From: Thiohalocapsa sp964524185
GTDB taxonomy: Bacteria; Pseudomonadota; Gammaproteobacteria; Chromatiales; Chromatiaceae
Reading direction: 5' to 3'
Assembly (NCBI GenBank): GCA_964524185.1
Contig: CAZGCI010000001.1
Location: 1-64,000, forward strand
DNA: 64,000 nucleotides
Position 1 is the stretch's first letter; every line of letters begins with the position of its first letter. Shown here piece by piece: positions 1-7,900 of this stretch. The translations under genes were made by a program, and so were the position numbers. Below the pieces are notes generated by a model that ran no database searches, had not been told where the DNA came from, and saw only the letters and a list, made by a program, of their open reading frames with translations.

Positions 1-10
1 CCAGCGTCAC
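1..10 (-). CDS. possible start of a further minus-strand gene (truncated by the window edge)
   Basis: A GTG codon at 10-8 is preceded on the minus strand by a good Shine-Dalgarno-like GGAGG about 5 bases upstream. Only three codons are visible, so the product cannot be named. In a type 6 BREX locus brxD or brxHI would be expected beyond pglZ, but a toxin partner for the neighbouring antitoxin-like gene is equally possible. Confidence 0.25.
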
Positions 11-61
11 CGCGACCTCCGCTCCGGTAGGGCGCGTCGCCCCGTGAACGGTTACTTGGTA

Positions 62-364
62 TCAAAGGCTTGCACTATCGACTGCCCCCTGCCTGATGCC
101 CTCCTCAATTTCGTCCAAGGTCAATGCGGGTCGATCCGACGGCCACGCGGGTCGTGTCGCAAGGAATTCGTCGAAGGTGAGCTTGCCTTCCGCCGGCGCT
201 TCAGCGCCCACCGACTGAGATGCATCAATTCCTGCAGGGATCGTCGACTGTTCCAAGTCGAGGGCGATCACCTGCACACGATGGCCGAGCAAAGGCTTGA
301 GGGCAGGGATTGCATCGACCAATGCTTGGTCGACCTGGGTTTGAATCTGAAGGGCTTGTTGCAT
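62..364 (-). CDS. small antitoxin-like protein, 100 aa
   Basis: A 100-residue soluble acidic protein with no cysteine. Its N-terminal half looks like a short beta/helix domain and its C-terminal tail carries the pattern TLDEIEEGIRQGA. That tail resembles the DEI-AE-RG tail seen in two other antitoxin-like genes of this island (3447-3746 and 11197-11952). It lies downstream of pglZ on the same strand, separated from it by a heptad-repeat block. A partner toxin is not visible and may lie past the left edge. The antitoxin role is inferred from size, tail motif and neighbourhood, not from a recognised family. Confidence 0.5.
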   Translation of the reverse strand: MQQALQIQTQVDQALVDAIPALKPLLGHRVQVIALDLEQSTIPAGIDASQSVGAEAPAEGKLTFDEFLATRPAWPSDRPALTLDEIEEGIRQGAVDSASL

Positions 365-368
365 GGTC

Positions 369-447
369 GGGGCTCAGGTTTCGGGGCTCAGGTTTCGGGG
401 TTCGGGGTAGGTTCTCTGCTGAACCCTGCACCCCGATCCCTGCACCC
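369..447. repeat. heptad-derived inverted repeat downstream of pglZ
   Basis: Left arm 369-412 is built of units like GGGGCTCAGGTTTC; right arm from about 420 to 447 is built of units like CTGAACCCTGCACCCC. The arms are imperfect inverted copies. The block shares TCTGCTGAACCCTG with the repeat inside pglX at 9223-9293, so both are copies of one element family. It fills the space between the pglZ stop and the next gene. Confidence 0.7.
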
Positions 448-449
448 TC

Positions 450-2984
450 TCAAATCCCCAGCTTCACGGGCAGGTCATCGGATTGCGCCAGCACACCATC
501 TGTCCCGGTCTCCAGCACGACGACGCGCAGCGATTTGCAGGTGTCATTGTTCAGCATCATGCCGACGCTCGCCGTGGCGCCGAGCGGCAAGGTCAGCGAT
601 CCCTTGCTGCGGTCGAACTCACAGCCCACGGCCATCCCCGCACGGCCAACCTCGTCGCTACCTGCCATCAGCAGCACGCGCACGGTCAACGGCTCGGTCG
701 CGAGGAGGTCCCCCTGCGCCACCAGCTTGAGCCCGAAGGTTCGGTTGGTCACCGCGACGGGGCAATCCTCGATGCGGACGCCGATCCCAGGCATCGCAGG
801 CGATTTGCCGGAGACCATGCGCAGGCTGATGACCGGAATCGCCAGCTCCTGCAGGCTGAAGCCGCCGTGGTGGAACGCCAAACCGCCGCCGGCCTTGAAC
901 ACCCCGAGCCCGGTGGGAAAGATGAAGTCCAGATCCGTGTGGTAGCCAAGCTCGGCGCCGGACACCCTGACGGCACCGGCAGGCTTACTTCCGCCGTGCC
1001 CGATCCAGCAGCGACGATGCATCTCCAACGTGTCGCCACCGGGGTTGTCGGTCTTCATGTCGTCTTCCTTGCGCACGGAAAACTGGTGGCCGTGATCCGC
1101 GGTGATCACAAAGTCCTCGACACCGGCGGCGGCAAGCTTCTTCACCGCGCGGGCCAGATTCCCGATGGTGGTGTCCATCACCTGCCGTGCCAGCAGGTCG
1201 CCATCCATCTCGCCGACGAAGTCGATCTCTTGTGAGCGCACCACGATCAGCGGCGCCTTGGCGATGTCCTTGGCGAGCTGCGACGGCTTCTTGCCCAGTA
1301 ACTTGCCCAATGTCATGTCAACGACGCCGGGGACCTTGGCCTTCAGGAACTTCAAGCGCTCGTTGAGACCGGGCATCACCGTGTCTTCGATCTGCGCGCC
1401 CAGCTTTCCCTTTGCATCCAGCAGATCGAAGCTCGCGGAGGCACCAGGCAGCAACGCGGCCATGCCGACGGGGGTGATAGACGGCAGCGCCGACACCGCG
1501 GCACTCACGGTCAGGTCGGTTGCACCCTCGATCTGGTGCGCAAGCTCCACGCCCATCTCGAAGCGCATCGCATCGACCAGGAAGTAGGCGACGCGGTAGC
1601 CCTTAGTCTCGACCACATCGGGATAGACGTGGGTCTGATGCAGCGTGCCCGGCACCTGCCAGCCGGCCGCTTCCAGGGCGTCGGAGAAGCCCTCGGCCAT
1701 GGCCCGCAACAACTGCTCGTGGGCATCGCGCACCACACCAAGGGCCTGCTCGGCCTCCGGCTCCTCGTCCATGTGCGCGACCCAGCTCTCCAGACGCCGT
1801 TGCAGCCCGTCCGCCCAGTGCCAGCCATCCTCTTTGGTGTAAGCAGAGAACCACTTGGCGGGGTCCTTATCCGTCTTGGACAGCTGCGGCCTGATGCGCT
1901 CGACCGCTTGTCCCAGCTCGGCCATCAGCCGACAGGCCTCCCATTGGGCCTGGCGGCGGACATCCCGATCGACCCAGAAGCTATGCCCCCGGCCCGTGAC
2001 GACAGCCAGCGCCGTCGAATACTGCTTCCCGGCAACCAAAAGGGCGGCATGCTGCAACAAGCGGGCTTCTTCGAAGCGGAAGGTATCGACCGCGCCCAAC
2101 TGCACCGGGTCCAGATCCGCACCCGCCAGGCCGAGGTCCTGCTCAACCTGATCCGCCAGCGCGGTGTAGGCATTGGGATGGCGCGACCTCAGGCTCCGGG
2201 CGACGTCGCGGACGCGCGCGAGCTGTTCCTTGGTCTCCGCCTTCGGCACCATGCCGACCGACTGCGGCGGTTCAGAGGACAGGTCGTCCTGAAACTCGTT
2301 GACCAAGACATAGCGCGCCGTCTTGTTCCGCGCATTGTCCAGACTCGTATCGTCCGGCAGCTTCAACCCCAGGCGGGCATCGAGCAGCTTCAACAGCTCC
2401 GGAACCGCTGCCTTCTCTGCGATGGCCGCATCATTCTCCTGCGATGCCAACCACGTGATGATGAGCTGCTCGCCCTGAACACCGCCGAACAGGGCGTGCA
2501 GCACCGATGCGACCTTGCCGACCGAGCCCTGCTCCAGGAAGGAGACGATATCGTCGTAGGTCACCGACGCCGGGCGCAGCATCTCGTCGATCTGGCCATC
2601 GGTGAAGCGTTGCCGCAGCACGTTCAACGCGAGCCGCTTGAGCTGCGGCTCATAGCAGGTTCCGCCAAGCTCCAGCTCCATCAGCACCGAGCCGGCGCGA
2701 TCCCGGGCCACGCCGGGCAGGTAGAGAATCAGCGGCTCCGGCTTGTCGGCCGCGACGATCGGCTCCACGGCGTTTCGCAGGCCGAAGAAGGTGCCGTCGA
2801 AACGGGCTAGAAACGGCTTGCATCCGCAAAGTGTCACTCGCGGCAGCACGTCCGAGTCTTCGAGCGCCAGCTCTCGATCGAAAAATGGCCAGAACTCGCG
2901 CCGGGGGTCGTAGAAGGCAACCACGGACCGCTTCTTGAGAAGATCCCCGAGGTGCTCGCAGAGGTAGTCGTAGAAGGGATGCAC
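450..2984 (-). CDS. pglZ: BREX alkaline-phosphatase-superfamily protein PglZ
   Basis: At 844 aa this matches the size of BREX PglZ. The PglZ domain of the alkaline phosphatase superfamily is recognised by VDAMRFEM near residue 468 and by the metal-binding TADHGHQF near residue 630. The N-terminal region resembles the conserved PglZ start. PglZ is a core BREX component needed together with PglX and BrxC for phage resistance and host methylation; its biochemical activity is not settled. The start is a GTG at 2984 with no Shine-Dalgarno sequence: the bases upstream are heptad repeat, and the PIN gene ends only five bases before, which suggests translational coupling. In type 6 loci pglZ follows pglX; here seven cassette or antitoxin-type genes intervene or flank it. 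Confidence 0.93.
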   Translation of the reverse strand: MHPFYDYLCEHLGDLLKKRSVVAFYDPRREFWPFFDRELALEDSDVLPRVTLCGCKPFLARFDGTFFGLRNAVEPIVAADKPEPLILYLPGVARDRAGSVLMELELGGTCYEPQLKRLALNVLRQRFTDGQIDEMLRPASVTYDDIVSFLEQGSVGKVASVLHALFGGVQGEQLIITWLASQENDAAIAEKAAVPELLKLLDARLGLKLPDDTSLDNARNKTARYVLVNEFQDDLSSEPPQSVGMVPKAETKEQLARVRDVARSLRSRHPNAYTALADQVEQDLGLAGADLDPVQLGAVDTFRFEEARLLQHAALLVAGKQYSTALAVVTGRGHSFWVDRDVRRQAQWEACRLMAELGQAVERIRPQLSKTDKDPAKWFSAYTKEDGWHWADGLQRRLESWVAHMDEEPEAEQALGVVRDAHEQLLRAMAEGFSDALEAAGWQVPGTLHQTHVYPDVVETKGYRVAYFLVDAMRFEMGVELAHQIEGATDLTVSAAVSALPSITPVGMAALLPGASASFDLLDAKGKLGAQIEDTVMPGLNERLKFLKAKVPGVVDMTLGKLLGKKPSQLAKDIAKAPLIVVRSQEIDFVGEMDGDLLARQVMDTTIGNLARAVKKLAAAGVEDFVITADHGHQFSVRKEDDMKTDNPGGDTLEMHRRCWIGHGGSKPAGAVRVSGAELGYHTDLDFIFPTGLGVFKAGGGLAFHHGGFSLQELAIPVISLRMVSGKSPAMPGIGVRIEDCPVAVTNRTFGLKLVAQGDLLATEPLTVRVLLMAGSDEVGRAGMAVGCEFDRSKGSLTLPLGATASVGMMLNNDTCKSLRVVVLETGTDGVLAQSDDLPVKLGI

Positions 2985-3008
2985 AGGGTTCAGGGTTCAG
3001 GGTTCAGG
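2985..3008. repeat. heptad repeat GGGTTCA x3 between PIN gene and pglZ
   Basis: The plus strand reads three near-perfect GGGTTCA units. The repeat encodes the last residues and supplies the stop codon of the PIN gene and ends directly at the pglZ start codon. Same family as the blocks at 369, 9223 and 11166. Confidence 0.8.
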
Positions 3009-3454
3009 GACGGCTTCGATTTCGCGGCGCCGGCCTGTCGATCGCGTGCAGCCCGGAGGGATACCACCTTCACCTCAGTCTGCTGGCACAAGGGCTTCTC
3101 GGGCCGTTCCAAGGTCACCAGCTCATCGACTCCAGCTTGTGCGGCGGAGGCCAGATGGAGCGCGTCCAGAGGGTGTAGATCATGCTTCCCCGCCATCGTC
3201 AGTGCGCGAGTGATCAGCGCGGCTGAAACGGGGACCGAAACCGCCGCTGACAGGATGATCTCCATAAAGGCAAGCTCACTGGCTCTGCCATGAAACGCCG
3301 GCTTCGGCACTACCTCCAAGCGCACAAAATCGCTGACGACGAAACTGCGGTTCGGATCGTCCAGAACAGCGCGCGCCCACACGCGGGTATCCGGGTCGCC
3401 GTTCCATGCTGCGATCAACACATTGGCATCCAAGTAGGTTCGTCGCTCAGTCAT
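2990..3454 (-). CDS. PIN-domain toxin (VapC-like), 154 aa
   Basis: A PIN-domain ribonuclease: the start YLDANVLIAAW places the first acidic residue at Asp9, followed by Glu47 and Asp97 in LDALHLASA, the usual metal-binding spacing. VapC-type toxins cleave RNA and are held by the antitoxin encoded just upstream. The ATG at 3454 overlaps the antitoxin gene by 8 bases, the usual toxin-antitoxin arrangement. The last residues (SLNPEP) and the stop codon are encoded by the heptad repeat, so the native C-terminus was probably altered when the repeat and pglZ were joined to it. Confidence 0.85.
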   Translation of the reverse strand: MTERRTYLDANVLIAAWNGDPDTRVWARAVLDDPNRSFVVSDFVRLEVVPKPAFHGRASELAFMEIILSAAVSVPVSAALITRALTMAGKHDLHPLDALHLASAAQAGVDELVTLERPEKPLCQQTEVKVVSLRAARDRQAGAAKSKPSLNPEP

Positions 3455-3746
3455 CCAGGTCTCCCCGCCGTCGCTGAGCTTCCGCAAGCACGTCGTCCCA
3501 CGACATCGGCTCCGCGAGCTCGCCTGCTTGGGCGGCCTGGTCGCGCACGGCGGCCAGCCGCGCCCATAACCTGGTTCGAGGTGGAACCGTATCTGCGACC
3601 GGATTGAGATCCGCCTCACTCGCTGGCGACTCAACTGGATCGATGACAAGTGCAATGCGATGACGACCTGGAGCTACTGTGGCCGGCAGGCGCAGCACCA
3701 CATCACGCTCCACCGTCACCTCGCATTCAAAAGTCAGTGTCTGCAT
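3447..3746 (-). CDS. antitoxin of the PIN toxin at 2990-3454, 99 aa
   Basis: A 99-aa protein with an N-terminal beta-rich part (many V/L/E residues) and a C-terminal helix ending in DDVLAEAQRRRGD. This tail resembles the one in antitoxins that pair with PIN toxins and is related to tails at 62-364 and 11197-11952. It overlaps the PIN gene by 8 bases. Toxin inhibition and autoregulation are inferred from the arrangement. Confidence 0.7.
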   Translation of the reverse strand: MQTLTFECEVTVERDVVLRLPATVAPGRHRIALVIDPVESPASEADLNPVADTVPPRTRLWARLAAVRDQAAQAGELAEPMSWDDVLAEAQRRRGDLDD

Positions 3747-3809
3747 GGAATAGACCTCGTTTTACGACCCTCAGTTGGCAAGGTGGGTATTGGCATCGGC
3801 CTCCGCTCG

Positions 3810-4094
3810 TCAACGCCCTTCGGACAAAGCTCGCCCGCAGCGGGCGAAGTCGATCTCCAGATCCGCGTCGTCCGGTCGCAGGTTGCTCATCGGAAACCCG
3901 ATCCGAGACAGCGAGTAGAGAAAATCAACGCGGCCCTTGCCGCACAATTTGGCTGCCTGCCCCGAAGAGAGCTTGCCTCGTTCGTATAGCTGCGCAGCCA
4001 ACATGAGGCGGGCCTCCACCGCGAACTCCTCCGGCGACAACCCGACGTTGATCAGCACGTCGTCGTCGTAGTCGATGATTACTTGATAGGTCAT
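3810..4094 (-). CDS. UPF0175-family antitoxin-like protein, 94 aa
   Basis: The segment EEFAVEARLMLAAQLYERGKLSSGQAAKLCGKGRVDFLYSL is typical of the UPF0175 family, small helix-turn-helix-like proteins normally encoded beside PIN/DUF3368 toxins. The start is taken at the ATG at 4094. It lies directly downstream of a DUF3368 toxin gene that already has its own UPF0175 partner upstream, so it looks like an orphan or a second antitoxin. Confidence 0.8.
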   Translation of the reverse strand: MTYQVIIDYDDDVLINVGLSPEEFAVEARLMLAAQLYERGKLSSGQAAKLCGKGRVDFLYSLSRIGFPMSNLRPDDADLEIDFARCGRALSEGR

Positions 4095-4120
4095 GTTCGA
4101 CGTTCGGGGTTGACTAGCAT

Positions 4121-4627
4121 TCACGACCAGCGCTCACCCAAGATGGTTTTAAAGGCATGGGCTACCGCTCGCTCATCAAGGCGCAGACCAACGTCACGCA
4201 ATGCCTGCACCAGCATCGCCGGTGATTCAACGCGCCCCTCACGTGCGGCATGCAATACGATACCCAAGGAGCCTAACACCGGCACACCCAGCGTCTGTGC
4301 CGCCCGCCGTGCCTCGCGATCGTCGATCACGGCCACAGCACCGCTGGTGACCGCAAGACTCAGGACAGCACTCTCCCCCGCCCCCAAACCCCACTCCATG
4401 ATCATCGGCAGCACATCAACGTGGATGGGCTCCCCGAAGCGCCCTGACTCAAGGGCGATTCGCGCGGGGTCATGCTTGGGGCCGGCACCAACCTCGTCCG
4501 CGACCGCGCATGGAACCAACAGCGTCTCGGCAACATCCAGCAACAGGTCCAGCCGACCGACCTTGCTGAAGACGACCAATGGCGAGGTATCGACGACCAG
4601 CCCCGCAACCCCGGGCTGGTCAGTCAC
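4121..4627 (-). CDS. DUF3368-type PIN-like toxin, 168 aa
   Basis: The start VVDTSPLVVFSKVGRLDLL is characteristic of DUF3368 proteins, a branch of the PIN nuclease fold; further acidic residues occur in GAGESAVLSLA and VIDDREARRAA. The GTG start at 4627 overlaps the upstream UPF0175 gene by 8 bases, so the two form a toxin-antitoxin pair. The predicted role is RNA cleavage when the antitoxin is lost. A second UPF0175 gene follows. Confidence 0.85.
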   Translation of the reverse strand: MTDQPGVAGLVVDTSPLVVFSKVGRLDLLLDVAETLLVPCAVADEVGAGPKHDPARIALESGRFGEPIHVDVLPMIMEWGLGAGESAVLSLAVTSGAVAVIDDREARRAAQTLGVPVLGSLGIVLHAAREGRVESPAMLVQALRDVGLRLDERAVAHAFKTILGERWS

Positions 4628-4895
4628 TGGTTGGCTCCTGAGTGGGTCTCAGTAGTTCCAGGTCCGCCAGAATCTCCTCCTCCGTCTGTTGAAATGGCGA
4701 GATACCGTATTGGCCGAGGGCGTCAATGAACTCTGCGCGGGAAATGCCGGCGATCTCCGCGGCACGGCCCTGACTGACACGTTCCAGCTCGTACCACTTC
4801 ACCGCCGCCGCCAAGCGCAGCTCGCGGACAAATTCTTGGGGGTCCTGGCGGACGCTGGCCAGAACGCTCGGGTCGATGTCGAAGGCTAGATGCAT
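4620..4895 (-). CDS. UPF0175-family antitoxin, 91 aa
   Basis: The central part EFVRELRLAAAVKWYELERVSQGRAAEIAGISRAEF matches UPF0175. It precedes and overlaps (8 bases) the DUF3368 toxin gene, the normal order for this pair. The ATG at 4895 was chosen because it starts the conserved domain; the upstream 37 codons of the open frame overlap the end of pglX. It follows the pglX C-terminal gene by 14 bases. Confidence 0.82.
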   Translation of the reverse strand: MHLAFDIDPSVLASVRQDPQEFVRELRLAAAVKWYELERVSQGRAAEIAGISRAEFIDALGQYGISPFQQTEEEILADLELLRPTQEPTSD

Positions 4896-4909
4896 TGGGT
4901 GCTCGGGTT

Positions 4910-7195
4910 TCAGGGCTTGAGGTTCAAATGGTAGCGGGTTCCCCGACCGGCGCCGCTCTTGACGACCAGTCCGTTGGCGAGCAGGGCGTTGATCGCGGCG
5001 TTCCATTGGGTGTCGCTGAGGCTGGTGGCGGCGAGCACGTCAGCCTTGCTCGCGCCGTCGCTTGCCGTCTGGATTGCTTGTTTGATGGCGTCCATCACGG
5101 CGTGATCGGGTGCCGCCGATGCCCCGGAGCGCTGGCGGCCTGTTGTGCTTCGGGTGCGGCGCGCTGATCCGCGGCCCGATGCGCGGCGTCCGCCGCCTCG
5201 GCCGGTGGCCGGTGGCGGGGCGTCGAGCAGGCTCTGGAGGGCATCCTTCACCGCCGCGGAGGTGCGCTCGGCGATGAGCTGGTCGATCTCCGCCTGCTGG
5301 ACCTTCACCGGCTGCCACTTGCCATCGTCGTCCTCTTCCCAGAAGACGTTCTCCAGGTCGTGGGCGATGGCTAGGCTACGGTCCTTGGCACACTTGGGGA
5401 TGATCCGCTCGGGCCAGAGGTGCATGGCCAGGTGCGCCCAGTCGTATTTGCCCTCGCAGAGCGCGTCCCAGGTCTGCTTCAGTTCCTTCTGCCAGTGCTT
5501 GTGCTGCGGGACGAGCCGCCAGAGCAGTGAGAAGTTGATGATGACGCCGTCGTCCAGGTCCGGGTTCCAGAGCGGCGCGACGCGCTTCACCTCGACGAGG
5601 AAGGCGCGCAGCTCTTCGACCAGGGTCTGTTGCTCGGCGAGGGCCTTGCGCTCGGTGGCGTTGGCGCCATCGCGCTGCTCCAGGGTCAGTGCCTCCAGAC
5701 GCCGCTCCTCGTGGGCGAGCTTCAGCGCGACATAATCATTCTGGACGCGGAAGAGTGTGTCCTTGCTGAAGGCGTGGATGTAGAGCCAGACCGAGTAGCT
5801 TGCGGACGGTGTCGCGAGCTGCCAGTAGATCGGCGCCTTGCGGCGGCTCTTCGAGTACATCCGGATGTGCAGAGGGAAGAAGTCCCTGGCGAGCCATGCG
5901 CGGAGATTCTCCGGCACGTCCACCTGCACACGCTCGGCGACGGCCTGCGCTCGCGCCGCGAGGTCGTCGGTGTGGCCTTCGTCGTCAACGAGGATGGCTG
6001 GGCGATCGACTGGCTCTTCGCCCTCGGGGTACATGCCGGGCGAGCGCTCGGGCAGCGCATCGAAGGGCTCGGGCTCGGGCGGGATCGGGCGTTCGCCGGT
6101 GGAGAGGCGGGGGTCGAAGCGGGCGAAGGCGACGCCGATGAGCCACGAAGCAAGTGCTCCCGAGCCACCCTCATTGAGGGCCGGGTCGCCCCCTTCATCG
6201 ACGTCGTCATTGGTTGAATAGGTGCCTTCCAACTCGTGGGCTGATTGGTGTTTTGTCAGCGCCTCAATGTTCGCACGGTCCTCTGCGCTGATGCCATATA
6301 GGCGGAATGCTAGATCGTCTATCTGTGCCTGGATCGCAGCCAACTCGCGATCGCTGGCTGCATTGTCTCTGCCCGTGATTTTCTCATTCAGACTGGGAGG
6401 TAGCAAAAAGGCGCGTGAGCATTCATTGCTGCTGTCGGGGGCTCGCGCAAGCGACCACGCACGCCGGGAAAGAGCAGCTAATACATCGCAGTCTACATCG
6501 CGTAATACCGGCAACGGTGTTCGCTCTATGAGGCCTGACTCATACTGCACGCCGCCGACCTTCCCCGCAAACAATGACAAGAGCAGATCGAACGCTTGAG
6601 AGTTGAGCAGCGAAAGAAGCGCCAGTAGATGTTCCTTATCGCTGAAAAGCATCTTGCCGCCAACGCTGAAAATACCGCCCTCGGGAACGGCCTGCGCCGA
6701 GAATCGCACTCCACGAAGTGGCCACGTGATACCCGGACGAAAGTACCAGTCAACAGAACGGGCGTTCCGAGACCAATGCCCGCCCCGATAAACGTGTTCG
6801 ATGTGGGCCTTCACTTCCGCACCATCGGTTGCCCAAAGAACAAAGAACCTTACGTCTTGGTAATACTCGGATCGCCTACCTCCCTTGGAGAAAGGAACCC
6901 ACCGGACGCTGCTGGCTTTGCTCAGTGGTATCTCTGTAGCCAATCGAACGAAACGAAAGTCTGCGAGTGTCCCGAGTCCGTTCTTCGCCTCTCTCTGGAT
7001 CGCTTCGTGGTACTTGTAGTCCCGAAAGATCCTCAAGAGAGAGTCGTGCACCCAATACGCAAACGGACTCCCCGGCACCGCCGCAAAGGCTTCGGGATCG
7101 CACTCGAACACCGCGCAGCCCCCAGTCACGGCGGCCTTCAGCGCGGCGGCCTTGTCGTCAACAGGAACGTCGAGCAGGCGGATGAAGGTGGTCAT
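4910..7195 (-). CDS. pglX: C-terminal half of split BREX methyltransferase PglX
   Basis: This 761-aa protein begins TTFIRLLDVP, which is where a one-piece PglX would continue after the catalytic domain; it lacks the methyltransferase motifs DPACGSG and NPPF, which are in the other half at 7897-9843. It should carry the target-recognition region (about residues 1-300) and ends with a winged-helix-like domain (about residues 700-761) behind an Arg/Gly-rich linker. The ATG at 7195 lies inside the end of the HEPN gene (38-base overlap) with no clear Shine-Dalgarno sequence, so translation probably depends on coupling. The stop lies in a degenerate heptad repeat (about 4902-4924). Whether the two halves assemble into an active enzyme is open. 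Confidence 0.85.
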   Translation of the reverse strand: MTTFIRLLDVPVDDKAAALKAAVTGGCAVFECDPEAFAAVPGSPFAYWVHDSLLRIFRDYKYHEAIQREAKNGLGTLADFRFVRLATEIPLSKASSVRWVPFSKGGRRSEYYQDVRFFVLWATDGAEVKAHIEHVYRGGHWSRNARSVDWYFRPGITWPLRGVRFSAQAVPEGGIFSVGGKMLFSDKEHLLALLSLLNSQAFDLLLSLFAGKVGGVQYESGLIERTPLPVLRDVDCDVLAALSRRAWSLARAPDSSNECSRAFLLPPSLNEKITGRDNAASDRELAAIQAQIDDLAFRLYGISAEDRANIEALTKHQSAHELEGTYSTNDDVDEGGDPALNEGGSGALASWLIGVAFARFDPRLSTGERPIPPEPEPFDALPERSPGMYPEGEEPVDRPAILVDDEGHTDDLAARAQAVAERVQVDVPENLRAWLARDFFPLHIRMYSKSRRKAPIYWQLATPSASYSVWLYIHAFSKDTLFRVQNDYVALKLAHEERRLEALTLEQRDGANATERKALAEQQTLVEELRAFLVEVKRVAPLWNPDLDDGVIINFSLLWRLVPQHKHWQKELKQTWDALCEGKYDWAHLAMHLWPERIIPKCAKDRSLAIAHDLENVFWEEDDDGKWQPVKVQQAEIDQLIAERTSAAVKDALQSLLDAPPPATGRGGGRRASGRGSARRTRSTTGRQRSGASAAPDHAVMDAIKQAIQTASDGASKADVLAATSLSDTQWNAAINALLANGLVVKSGAGRGTRYHLNLKP

Positions 7196-7589
7196 CGCTC
7201 GCTACGGTGGAATCTGGGCCTTGCAGCCAGGTGCGGGCGGCGCTGGCGAAGGACTCGACATCGGCGATGAGCTGGGCGACTTCCGCGTCGTCCAGCCCGG
7301 CATCGGCGAGATAGTCCGCCCGTTGGCGCTTCTCGAAGGCGGAGATCAACAGCCGATGGAAGCGCACATCCAACCGACCGGTCTTCGCAAACTCTTGTCC
7401 GAAGGCCGAGATGACCGCCCGGTGACTGGAGAAGGAACGTCCCAGCGTATTGAGCAGGACCTCGGCCAGATAGAAGGCCGCGTAATAGGCCCGCGAGACC
7501 GCCGAGTCGCGGTCTCCGGCCTCGCGCAGGAGCCTGGCGGATTCGATATAACGCTGCGCCTTGCGCAGCAAGTCTGCGTCCCCGGTCAT
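7158..7589 (-). CDS. hepT: HEPN-domain toxin (HepT type) inserted in pglX
   Basis: A 143-aa helical HEPN protein with the RNase motif R-x4-H in RSFSSH and the helix SRAYYAAFYLAEVLL. HEPN toxins cleave RNA and are neutralised by a nucleotidyltransferase partner that adds AMP groups. It starts with ATG at 7589, overlapping the MNT gene by 4 bases (ATGA). Its last residues (from about STVASDD) are read in another frame of the pglX second half, so the gene ends past the insertion joint. A truncated relative starts at 10573. Confidence 0.88.
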   Translation of the reverse strand: MTGDADLLRKAQRYIESARLLREAGDRDSAVSRAYYAAFYLAEVLLNTLGRSFSSHRAVISAFGQEFAKTGRLDVRFHRLLISAFEKRQRADYLADAGLDDAEVAQLIADVESFASAARTWLQGPDSTVASDDHLHPPARRSC

Positions 7590-7900
7590 GCCGCGCGGCC
7601 CTCGCGGCGCACATTGTGCCAAAACGCACCCGGTAACTTCGGCAACGCGGATTCCTCCACGGGCAGCACGGAAATCAGCACCTGGTACTTGAGATTCAGC
7701 TCGGCCAGCAGGTCGACGATGCGGTCGATCTCCTGGCCAGGGCGCTCCATGCCGCGCAGCAACAGGATCAGGTCGATGTCCGACTCCGGCCCGGCATCAC
7801 CGCGTGCCTGCGAGCCGTAGAGCCAGAGCCCCGCGAACCTGTCGCCGAGGCGCGCCCGCAACCCGTCCGTGAGCTCGGCGAGAATGGCTTGGGTGTTCAT
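7586..7900 (-). CDS. mntA: MNT-type nucleotidyltransferase antitoxin (MntA type), copy 1
   Basis: A 104-aa minimal nucleotidyltransferase with the signature GSQARGDAGPESDIDL (G-S-x9-D-x-D type). MntA antitoxins inactivate the HEPN toxin by AMPylation. The ATG at 7900 overlaps the stop of the pglX N-terminal half by 4 bases (ATGA), and an AGGAGG lies 12 bases upstream. It is about 85% identical (88 of 104 residues) to the copy at 10570-10884. The match with copy 2 also covers the leader back to a CGGTTA (7923-7928), which marks the cassette edge inside pglX. Confidence 0.9.
   Translation of the reverse strand: MNTQAILAELTDGLRARLGDRFAGLWLYGSQARGDAGPESDIDLILLLRGMERPGQEIDRIVDLLAELNLKYQVLISVLPVEESALPKLPGAFWHNVRREGRAA

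Noticed and set aside
1536..2810. 424-codon plus-strand open frame opposite pglZ
   Set aside because: Lies fully antisense to the well-supported pglZ, with a composition typical of antisense frames.
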